IMG/VR virus record: IMGVR_UViG_3300034102_000227
Span: 1 to 26,856 of that record
Source: a virus
Strand: one strand, 5' to 3'
Length of the DNA: 26,856 nucleotides
Shown: in pieces, positions 1 through 5,491 of the stretch
Position numbering within the stretch: the stretch's first letter is position 1
Layout: every line of letters begins with the position of its first letter
Position numbers and translations under genes: made by a program
Notes under the pieces: model-generated
The model's database searches: none
The model's input: only the letters and a program-made list of their open reading frames with translations
What the model was told of the DNA's origin: nothing

Positions 1-498
1 CATGAGTCAGTTGTAACCGTAGCAGATAATGCTTGGACACCTGATGTAATGCAGGGCATCATCAATGCAATGCCACGTAAGTACCGTGCACTTAAGAACA
101 ATCTTAAGTTCTACGCAGGTACAGACGCATTCGGTGGAATCGTTAAGAACAACGGTACACTTGCTGATGCAGTTGCAGAAGCATTTGCAGGCCAGATGCC
201 AGGATCAACCCAGGCAAACCGCCAGTCATACCTTGATGGTATCGGACAGACATTCGGTGGAGCACGTACAACTCGTGTTCTCGGAATCGAAGTTCAGGAA
301 GTTCCTTACTACCCAGCAGGCTATATCGACTTGACATTCCCTGCAAACCGTGTATGGGGATTCCAGCGTGATATCACAGTAAACCGTGAATACGTAGCAA
401 AGAAGGACACAATTGAATACACAGTATTCGTCCGCTTTGGTATTCAGTGGGAAGAAGAGGATGCAATTGCATTCGCTGACGCTGCTGCAGATGCATAA
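1..498 (+). CDS. Major capsid protein, C-terminal part (5' end outside window)
   Basis: Frame 1 is open from the first base to a TAA at 496-498, giving 165 residues of a longer protein. The visible part reads as the end of an HK97-fold major capsid protein: a GGAR(T)TRVLGIEV strand, then EVPYYPAGYIDLTFPANRVWGF, then a basic strand (QRDITVNREY), then a TVFVRFGIQWEEEDAIA strand and an Ala/Asp-rich tail. This order of a 'P-Y-N-x-V-x-G' loop followed by two strands is usual for the end of such capsid proteins. It would form the icosahedral shell. All nine visible arginines use CGT or CGC, unlike the AGA-rich tail genes, which fits very high expression. A strong hairpin terminator follows directly. 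The family call is from memory of such proteins; there was no database comparison. Confidence 0.8.
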   Translation, partial: HESVVTVADNAWTPDVMQGIINAMPRKYRALKNNLKFYAGTDAFGGIVKNNGTLADAVAEAFAGQMPGSTQANRQSYLDGIGQTFGGARTTRVLGIEVQEVPYYPAGYIDLTFPANRVWGFQRDITVNREYVAKKDTIEYTVFVRFGIQWEEEDAIAFADAAADA

Positions 499-519
499 TC
501 TGTAAACAGTACCTTTAAT

Positions 520-555
520 GGGGGGCGGGAGTTCACTCTCCTGTCCCCCTTAATA
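520..555 (+). terminator. Rho-independent terminator after the capsid gene
   Basis: A 12-bp stem pairs 520-531 (GGGGGGCGGGAG) with 538-549 (CTCCTGTCCCCC), with two G-T wobbles and a 6-nt loop TTCACT. It is followed by TTAATACTTT, a weak T-rich tail. It sits 22 nt after the capsid stop codon and 12 nt before the next promoter. Confidence 0.85.
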
Positions 556-561
556 CTTTAA

Positions 562-570
562 TGATATAAT
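562..570 (+). promoter_or_regulatory. Extended -10 promoter TGATATAAT
   Basis: TG-N-TATAAT is a perfect extended -10 box. No good -35 box is visible; that region lies in the terminator hairpin. Transcription would start near 577, and the Shine-Dalgarno AAGGAGG at 577-583 lies at or next to the predicted mRNA 5' end, 5 nt before the ATG at 589. Confidence 0.65.
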
Positions 571-588
571 ACAAACAAGGAGGATACA

Positions 589-1017
589 ATGGAAAATAAT
601 GATAACGAAATGAGATCAATACATGATTATGTAGAAGATCCAGTAGCAGAGCCAGTAGCAGAGCCAGTAGCAGAGCCAGTAGCAGAGCCAGTCGTTGAGC
701 CAGTAGTTGAGGTAGCAGTCGAGTCACCAGTTGTCGAAGCACCACCAGCAGAAGAGCCAGTTCAATCACTAGGATTTACAGAAACAGGTGCTATTGGATC
801 AATGGCAGCAGATGGTCCAAAGAAAGATATTAAGCCAGCAAAAGATCTTGGAGACAAGGTTGCTATCTACTCAACAAGCAATGTTCGTTGGGAAGAAGCA
901 AATGGAGCAATCTACAAGGGTGTTAATATTGTAACAAAAGACCAAGCAGACAAGTGGCTAACTCGTTCACATGTTCGCATCGCAACACCCGAAGAAGTCC
1001 AAAAGGTTTTAGGGTAA
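589..1017 (+). CDS. Small head-associated protein with PVAE repeat linker (unknown function)
   Basis: 142 residues. An acidic N-terminus leads into a Pro-Val-Ala-Glu repeat (about residues 18-41), a further Pro/Val/Glu-rich stretch, and then a compact C-terminal domain (about 87-142: VAIYSTSNVRWEEANG..., K-G-V-N-I-V, WLTRSHVRIATPEEV). The repeat looks like an extended, flexible linker. Position between the capsid gene and the neck genes suggests a virion component such as a capsid decoration or head-tail accessory protein, but no catalytic motif is visible and I do not recognise a named family. The start at 589 is well set by AAGGAGG 5 nt upstream, and its own promoter precedes it. A long reading frame on the opposite strand here is an artefact of the repeat. 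Confidence 0.8.
   Translation: MENNDNEMRSIHDYVEDPVAEPVAEPVAEPVAEPVVEPVVEVAVESPVVEAPPAEEPVQSLGFTETGAIGSMAADGPKKDIKPAKDLGDKVAIYSTSNVRWEEANGAIYKGVNIVTKDQADKWLTRSHVRIATPEEVQKVLG
640..711 (+). repeat. In-frame 12-bp tandem repeat CCAGTAGCAGAG
   Basis: Four exact copies (640-687) are followed by two diverged copies (688-699 CCAGTCGTTGAG, 700-711 CCAGTAGTTGAG). Each unit encodes Pro-Val-Ala-Glu or Pro-Val-Val-Glu, so copy number can change without breaking the frame. Confidence 0.95.
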
Positions 1018-1023
1018 TTTAGC

Positions 1024-1920
1024 ATGGAGATATTGAGAGTTTCGCCATATGCAGAAGTACCTGCTAATTTTGTAATTCCTGCGGGGATTGTAGATGCAGA
1101 TATAACTGTTACCATAACGGATATGGCGGACCTTTCAATTTCAACATCAACCTTTACAGAATCTTCTTCTGGAGAAATATTAGAAATTTCTTTGCCAGGA
1201 AAGTACGACTCATCATACAGAGTTGAGATTGTTAAAGATCTTGGCACATCAGATGAACAAATTTTACAAGACGAAACATATGAAATAGTTAGGCCATATG
1301 TGGACCCATCAACAAAAGCAACAACAGCAAGCGATATAGCAGCCTACGCTATTAATGAAGAAATTGCAAGAGCGGTAATCGACTCAGTTGTTCCAGATGG
1401 ATTCTATTATAAGAAAAAGGTTCTAAAGTTTGAGGGAAGTGGATCTGATTACTTGCCAATTTGGGATGATGTAAAAAAGGTCTTGGCTGTTTATGAAAAC
1501 AATATGTTGGTAGAGGATAGGCAGTATGAAGTTAGTCCAGATAAAACAGCAATCATTGAAAAGTCAACAGACAACATTAACCGTGCAGAATCTGCACCAC
1601 TAGTATTACCAGCAGCAGCATCAGACTCTCTAGATCCTCAATTCATATACAGAGGTTTTGGAAAGACCTGGGACTACAGAATAGTTGTAGAGCACGGATA
1701 CACAGCGGTTCCATCTGACATAGTCAGAGCAACAGAGATGCTTATTCATGACATCGAGTGCGGTAAACTAGATTATTACAAGAGATTTATTTCTTCTTAT
1801 AACACAGATCAATACAGAATTCAGTTTGATAAGGGTCTTTTCGAAGGAACAGGAAATATAATTATAGACAAGATACTTTCAAAGTATACTAAGTCTATTA
1901 CAAAAATTGGGGTGTTGTAA
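1024..1920 (+). CDS. Head-to-tail adaptor (connector) protein
   Basis: 298 residues. The N-terminal ~95 residues form a beta-rich, Ser/Thr-rich domain (PANFVIPAGIVDADITVTI...). The rest reads like the adaptor proteins seen downstream of actinophage capsid genes: a helical part (AINEEIARAVIDSVVPDGFYYKK), an exposed segment (DDVKKVLAVYENN), an FIYRGFGKTWDYRIVVEHGY strand pair, 'VPSDIVRATEMLIHDIECGKLDYYKRF', and a C-terminal GTGNIIIDKILSKY. Such proteins form a ring under the portal that joins the head to the stopper. The ATG lies 7 nt after the previous stop with only a weak ribosome site (AGGGT), so translation is probably coupled. Its stop overlaps the next start by 1 nt (TAATG). Confidence 0.65.
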   Translation: MEILRVSPYAEVPANFVIPAGIVDADITVTITDMADLSISTSTFTESSSGEILEISLPGKYDSSYRVEIVKDLGTSDEQILQDETYEIVRPYVDPSTKATTASDIAAYAINEEIARAVIDSVVPDGFYYKKKVLKFEGSGSDYLPIWDDVKKVLAVYENNMLVEDRQYEVSPDKTAIIEKSTDNINRAESAPLVLPAAASDSLDPQFIYRGFGKTWDYRIVVEHGYTAVPSDIVRATEMLIHDIECGKLDYYKRFISSYNTDQYRIQFDKGLFEGTGNIIIDKILSKYTKSITKIGVL

Positions 1921-2369
1921 TGACAGTTTGTGAAACACCAGATTTTATGTTCCCAATGCAGGCATCGGTTTATCATCCAATTGTAGAGCAAGGAGACTTT
2001 GGTGCTATTAAGAAGCAATGGATTTTGGATAGAACATTTGCTTGTACATTTTCGTCAGGTGGTTCTGCATTTAAAGAAGAAGTAAAGCCAAACGTAAATA
2101 TAACTCAGAATTCAATCCTTGTAGGAAGAACAAAGTCAGACCTTAGAATATCTTCTCGTGACAACAAAAACTCACTAACAAATATATTAATAACAGATAT
2201 CAGAGACCAAGAAGGAAATCTTGTTTATATGGAAACTTCAGGTCCAAGGTCTGGTAAGGGCACTCTATTTGAGATAGCGACATACGAGCCTTTTGTAGGC
2301 CCCTTTGGAGTAGTTGAGTCATACAAAGTAATAATTAGAAGATCAGAAAATCAAACAGGTGATGTATGA
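1920..2369 (+). CDS. Head closure / stopper protein
   Basis: 149 residues, mostly predicted beta strand, with no membrane segment or catalytic motif. It begins MTVCETPDFMFPMQASVYHP, followed by a strand with ILDRTFACTF, a long polar loop, then ILITDIRDQEGNLVYMET and a C-terminal VESYKVIIRRSENQ. Small beta-barrel proteins directly after the adaptor gene usually close the neck channel until infection. The call rests mainly on gene order and length. The start overlaps the previous stop by 1 nt and the end overlaps the next start by 4 nt (ATGA), so translation is coupled on both sides. Confidence 0.5.
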   Translation: MTVCETPDFMFPMQASVYHPIVEQGDFGAIKKQWILDRTFACTFSSGGSAFKEEVKPNVNITQNSILVGRTKSDLRISSRDNKNSLTNILITDIRDQEGNLVYMETSGPRSGKGTLFEIATYEPFVGPFGVVESYKVIIRRSENQTGDV

Positions 2370-3040
2370 GAGCAGTATTTAGTTCTAATCAATTTAAGAA
2401 AGAAATGAACAACATCATAGATTATTCTGTTGGCTTTTTAGAAGGAGTACAAAAAGGAAAAACAGTATTCTTAAAAACAGTCGGAATGGAAACTGTTGAA
2501 GTAATGAAGCAGTTCATCGACTCAAATGCAAGAGTTAATCCAGACATGCTTCATCACATATATGAGTGGAATCAAACTGGTAGTCCAAGTGCAAGACTTT
2601 ATGACATTTCCTACACAACAAGCAATCTTGGTTTATCATTTAGATCATCGTTTAGCCAATCTACATCTATTAAAAATGGCTCAAGAACTCCGTTCTACGA
2701 TAAAGCCAGAATTATGGAAGAAGGTATTCCAGTAACCATTAGGCCAAGAGTTGCTCAAGCCTTAGCGTTTGAAGAAAATGGAGAAATGGTTTTTACAAAA
2801 AATGAAGTAAAGGTTGATAATCCTGGAGGAACAGAAGTTCAGGGTGGTTTTGAAAAGGTTTTTGACATGTTCTTTAATAGATATTTTTCTCAAGCATTCT
2901 TGAGAGTAAGCGGTGTTGCACAGTATCTTGAAAATCCTGTTCTCTATAAAAAGGATATGCAGGCAGGCAAGAAGTTGGGCAAGGCAAAGGGTGTCTCAAC
3001 TGGATATCGCTGGATTGCTAATGCAGGAGTGGGTGCATAA
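2366..3040 (+). CDS. Tail completion protein, HK97 gp10-like
   Basis: 224 residues. An N-terminal helical part (FKKEMNNIIDYSVGFLEGV, then FLKTVGMETVEVMKQFIDSNARVNP) is followed by a central strand-rich part with a YEW...SPSARLYD segment and ITIRPRV-like strands. The C-terminus is basic (YKKDMQAGKKLGKAKGVSTGYRWIANAG). The order stopper, gp10-like, terminator, tail tube is the usual neck order in siphoviruses, and the 'MxxFIDxxARVNPDMLHHIYEW' segment is typical of this class in my recollection. It probably sits at the top of the tail tube and helps it dock to the neck. Both ends overlap neighbouring genes (4 nt and 1 nt). Confidence 0.5.
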   Translation: MRAVFSSNQFKKEMNNIIDYSVGFLEGVQKGKTVFLKTVGMETVEVMKQFIDSNARVNPDMLHHIYEWNQTGSPSARLYDISYTTSNLGLSFRSSFSQSTSIKNGSRTPFYDKARIMEEGIPVTIRPRVAQALAFEENGEMVFTKNEVKVDNPGGTEVQGGFEKVFDMFFNRYFSQAFLRVSGVAQYLENPVLYKKDMQAGKKLGKAKGVSTGYRWIANAGVGA

Positions 3041-3618
3041 TGTCAGTAGTTATTGATCACCCGCCATCATTTATTAATGCATTTCTACAACAAAAACTTG
3101 GACCAGATTTTGGTGCAATCCCAATGTTTCCAACAGTGCCAACAGACATGGCTTCATTAGCACAAGGTTTTACTATAGATGATCTAACAGAGGGCACACT
3201 GTTTTCCTTTAATGGCAATGCTGCAATATATGACAGAATGTTTAAGATGAGAAGAATGCCATTTCCTCACATTAAATGTGAACAACTACTTTATTACTTT
3301 AATGCGCTAGAAGAAAATGCTGTCCCAAACTTAATTAGAATAACTCAAAGAATTCAAGACCTGTTAGATCGTGGAGACGAGTCAGCAGAAGACATAAACA
3401 AGTGGATTTCTGACAACTTTGATATTCAGGGCACCCCAGGGTTAGATAGACCAACAGTTACCATTCCTGGGCATGGAACATTTTACGTCCCCTACTTCCA
3501 CAACTTCAAGATATATCAGTTGGAAGAGACAAGAGACATTATTGATTTCGGGACAGCCCGTACTTATGCGGGGAACAAAATGATCATAGACTACGACTGG
3601 CACCCAGTAACTCCATAA
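3040..3618 (+). CDS. Tail terminator protein
   Basis: 192 residues. It starts with a helix carrying IDHPPSFINAFLQQKLG, continues with IYDRMFKMRRMPFPHIKCEQLLYYFNA and a helix VPNLIRITQRIQDLLDRGDESAEDINKWI, and ends with a strand pair (YVPYFHNFKIYQLEETRDIIDFGTARTYAGNKMIIDYDWH). The mixed alpha/beta layout, the length and the place directly before the tail tube gene fit a tail terminator, which stops tube growth at the set length and binds the neck. No enzyme motif is visible. It starts on a TAATG overlap and is followed by 66 nt holding the promoter and leader of the tail tube gene. Confidence 0.5.
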   Translation: MSVVIDHPPSFINAFLQQKLGPDFGAIPMFPTVPTDMASLAQGFTIDDLTEGTLFSFNGNAAIYDRMFKMRRMPFPHIKCEQLLYYFNALEENAVPNLIRITQRIQDLLDRGDESAEDINKWISDNFDIQGTPGLDRPTVTIPGHGTFYVPYFHNFKIYQLEETRDIIDFGTARTYAGNKMIIDYDWHPVTP

Positions 3619-3629
3619 TAAACGGCATG

Positions 3630-3635
3630 TATAAT
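3630..3635 (+). promoter_or_regulatory. -10 box TATAAT before the tail tube gene
   Basis: A perfect TATAAT with TG directly before it (3628-3629) sits 12 nt after the tail terminator stop codon. A start near 3642 would give a leader of about 43 nt before the ATG at 3685. No clear -35 box is visible. Confidence 0.5.
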
Positions 3636-3670
3636 TAAAGCGAGGAAACAACCCCCTTTTAATAAAATGA

Positions 3671-3680
3671 AAGAGGTGAG
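3671..3680 (+). promoter_or_regulatory. Shine-Dalgarno site that sets the tail tube start
   Basis: AAGAGGTGAG closely matches the 16S 3'-end complement (GAGGTGA core) and lies 4 nt before the ATG at 3685. It lies after the upstream in-frame ATG at 3667, so that ATG is very unlikely to be the start. Confidence 0.75.
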
Positions 3681-3684
3681 ATAT

Positions 3685-4350
3685 ATGGCATACAGCCGTG
3701 GTTCAAGTAGTAACATTATCGTGGGTGCAGCAGCACTTTTTACACATAATGCAGGTCCAATTGGTTACGTTGAAGCAACCAATAAGATTACTGATGCTGG
3801 CGCAGACACAGTCCTAACAGGACTAGCAGCAAGCGAAGTATCATACAAGGAGACATTGTCAAGTAACAATGCATTCACAAACATCGGTTACACATCAAAT
3901 GGTTTGGAACTCGCATTCCAGCCAGACTTTGGTGACGTAGCAGTAGATCAACTTCTCGACGTTGCTCGTTTATTCAAGCAAGGTATGACAGTTAATCTAA
4001 ATACATCTTTTGCAGAGGCAACACTAGAAAACCTTCTAGTAGCAATTGCAGGAAAAGGTGGAGCAGACGGAGACTTGTCTCCAGAAGCATCAGGCCTACA
4101 GACTCTTAAGATGTCTGCAGGAGACATTGGCGACGTTCCACTAGAGCGTGGTCTTGTAGCAGTAGGACCAGGTTCTGGTTCTTCAGCAGATCCAAAGGAA
4201 AGAATTTATGTTGCATACCGTGCACTCTCAATTGAGAACGTAACAGTATCAGCAAAGCGTGATGAGGCTTCAATGTTTGAAGTATCATTCCGTCTTCTTC
4301 CAAACGATGACGCATCATACGGTAGAATCGTAGATCGTTCTCTAGCATAA
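3685..4350 (+). CDS. Major tail (tube) protein
   Basis: 221 residues from the ATG at 3685, chosen because the ribosome site lies between this codon and the in-frame ATG at 3667. The protein starts with a Ser/Gly-rich N-terminus (AYSRGSSSNIIVGAAALF), then beta strands and loops (SEVSYKETLSSNNAFTNIGYTSNGLELAFQPDFGDV), a helical part with LLDVARLFKQG, and a C-terminal sandwich-like part (VSAKRDEASMFEVSFRLLPNDDASYGRIVDR). Tube proteins form stacked hexamers around the tape measure protein. The position between terminator-type and chaperone genes, codon use close to that of the capsid gene (mostly CGT for arginine), its own promoter, and the strong terminator after it all fit a very abundant virion protein. 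Confidence 0.8.
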   Translation: MAYSRGSSSNIIVGAAALFTHNAGPIGYVEATNKITDAGADTVLTGLAASEVSYKETLSSNNAFTNIGYTSNGLELAFQPDFGDVAVDQLLDVARLFKQGMTVNLNTSFAEATLENLLVAIAGKGGADGDLSPEASGLQTLKMSAGDIGDVPLERGLVAVGPGSGSSADPKERIYVAYRALSIENVTVSAKRDEASMFEVSFRLLPNDDASYGRIVDRSLA

Positions 4351-4363
4351 TACAACTTAATAT

Positions 4364-4400
4364 GAGAGGCTCAATCCTTCGGGGTTGGGCCTTTCTGTTT
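4364..4400 (+). terminator. Rho-independent terminator with UUCG tetraloop after the tail tube gene
   Basis: A 14-bp stem pairs 4364-4377 with 4382-4395, with three G-T wobbles (4366-4393, 4371-4388, 4375-4384). The loop is TTCG closed by C-G, a very stable tetraloop. A short T-rich tail (TGTTT) follows and runs straight into the next promoter. Confidence 0.9.
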
Positions 4401-4408
4401 GGTATACT
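4400..4408 (+). promoter_or_regulatory. Extended -10 promoter TGGTATACT, leaderless
   Basis: TG-G-TATACT ends 6 nt before the ATG at 4415, so transcription would begin on or next to the A of the start codon. No Shine-Dalgarno sequence lies before the gene. The box abuts the end of the tail tube terminator. A TATAAT at 4411-4416 overlaps the start codon and is unlikely to serve this gene. Confidence 0.65.
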
Positions 4409-4414
4409 TATATA

Positions 4415-5095
4415 ATGGCAACAAAAATATATGATACTAAAAAAATATCACTAGTCGATGGTAGAGTTATTGTTGCTGCACCACTAAAGATAAAGTATCT
4501 AAGAGAATTCCTGGAAATATTTGATAACATAAAGTTATCAAAAACAGATGATGAATCAATATCTACATTAGTCAATTGCGCTTTAATTACCATGCAACAG
4601 TATTGTCCATCAATCAAAACAGTAGATGACCTAGAAGATAATTTAGATTTACCAACAATATATGAGATTATTGATATTGCAGCAGGAATAAAAATTAATC
4701 AGAAGTCAGAAGAGACTGTTAAAAATCAGGCAGTAGACAGCGGTTCAACTTGGGAAAGTTTAGATTTGGCAAAACTAGAGTCTGAGGTTTTTCTCATTGG
4801 AATATGGAAAGATTATGAGGAACTTGAAAAGTCCTTATCTATGCCAGAACTAACTGCAACAATTAAAATAAAAAGAGAATTAGACTATAACGATAAAAAG
4901 TTTGCTGCTGCCATGGAAGGAGTCGATTTAGATAAAAACTCTGGTAGCGGTAATGAATGGGAAGACATGAAGGCTAGAGTTTTTAGCGGTGGAGCAGTAA
5001 CAGATGGAAATGATATATTGGCTCTACAAGGACCAAATGCTGAAAAGGCAGGGTTTGGAATTGGTATGGGTCTAACCTACGAGGTTTACGATTAA
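4415..5095 (+). CDS. Tail assembly chaperone, long form (G plus T domains in one frame)
   Basis: 226 residues starting MATKIYD. Residues 1-92 match the next gene's product along its whole domain by eye: LvDG/LiDG, PLKI, LR-F, a shared MQQY, LE-N-DLPT-Y-I and A-GI. Residues ~100-226 form a second domain (SGSTWESLDLAKLESEVFLIGIWKDYEELEKSL..., EWEDMKARVF, ILALQGPNAEKAGFGIGMGL) of the kind usually made by a ribosomal frameshift as the C-terminal extension. Such chaperones coat the tape measure protein and recruit tube subunits during assembly and are absent from the finished virion. The upstream in-frame ATG at 4385 lies inside the terminator and is rejected: start 4415 matches the paralogue's MAT start and sits 6 nt after an extended -10 box. 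Confidence 0.75.
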   Translation: MATKIYDTKKISLVDGRVIVAAPLKIKYLREFLEIFDNIKLSKTDDESISTLVNCALITMQQYCPSIKTVDDLEDNLDLPTIYEIIDIAAGIKINQKSEETVKNQAVDSGSTWESLDLAKLESEVFLIGIWKDYEELEKSLSMPELTATIKIKRELDYNDKKFAAAMEGVDLDKNSGSGNEWEDMKARVFSGGAVTDGNDILALQGPNAEKAGFGIGMGLTYEVYD

Positions 5096-5115
5096 TAAAA
5101 AATAAGCCTGCGCTA

Positions 5116-5124
5116 TGGTATAAT
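5116..5124 (+). promoter_or_regulatory. Extended -10 promoter TGGTATAAT
   Basis: A perfect TG-G-TATAAT. Transcription would start near 5131, giving a leader of about 20 nt with a strong ribosome site (AAGGAGG, 5139-5145) 5 nt before the ATG at 5151. No -35 box is evident. Confidence 0.7.
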
Positions 5125-5150
5125 TGACTAAACCTTATAAGGAGGAATAA

Positions 5151-5474
5151 ATGGCAACCGCCACTGAAGAAAAAACAGTAACATTGATCGACGGAACAAA
5201 GATCAAGGTAAGACCACTTAAGATATCTCTACTTCGTCCATTCATGGCAAAGTTCGAGGATATTGCAAAGGTAGCAGAAGATAACGAAAAATCAATGAAC
5301 CTGCTTATGGAATGTGTTCAAATTGCAATGCAACAATACAAGCCAGAATTGGCAGAAGACAAGGAAGCCCTAGAAGAAAATATAGATCTTCCTACAGTAT
5401 ACAAGATTGTCGAAGAAGCATCTGGAATTAGACTTTCAGACGCTGCACTACTTGGCAACCTTGTAAATAACTAA
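5151..5474 (+). CDS. Tail assembly chaperone, short form (G domain only)
   Basis: 107 residues. By hand alignment about two in five positions are identical to the N-terminal domain of the gene just upstream, with one single-residue gap in the middle. It ends GIRLSDAALLGNLVNN and has no second domain: TAA at 5472-5474 is followed 17 nt later by the tape measure start, so no frameshift product could gain a C-terminal extension here. In the usual system a short chaperone is made in large excess over the frameshifted long form. Here the short form has both a strong promoter and a near-perfect ribosome site, while the long form looks leaderless, so the excess could come from expression strength instead. 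The start is set by AAGGAGG. Confidence 0.75.
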   Translation: MATATEEKTVTLIDGTKIKVRPLKISLLRPFMAKFEDIAKVAEDNEKSMNLLMECVQIAMQQYKPELAEDKEALEENIDLPTVYKIVEEASGIRLSDAALLGNLVNN

Positions 5475-5491
5475 ATAAGAGGTGTTAATGG

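Noticed and set aside
533-769. Leu-rich - strand frame resembling a membrane protein
   Set aside because: The Leu repeats are the reverse complement of the PVAE repeat and the frame runs across the terminator and promoter.
3667-3684. Upstream in-frame ATG for the tail tube gene
   Set aside because: The only good ribosome site lies after this codon and before 3685.
4385-4414. Upstream in-frame ATG for the long chaperone gene
   Set aside because: It lies in the 3' arm and loop side of the terminator, before the promoter; the product from 4415 matches the paralogue's MAT start.
5455-5491. Possible frameshift extension of the short chaperone
   Set aside because: No clear slippery heptamer is visible before the stop, and the tape measure gene starts 17 nt later, leaving no coding room for a second domain.
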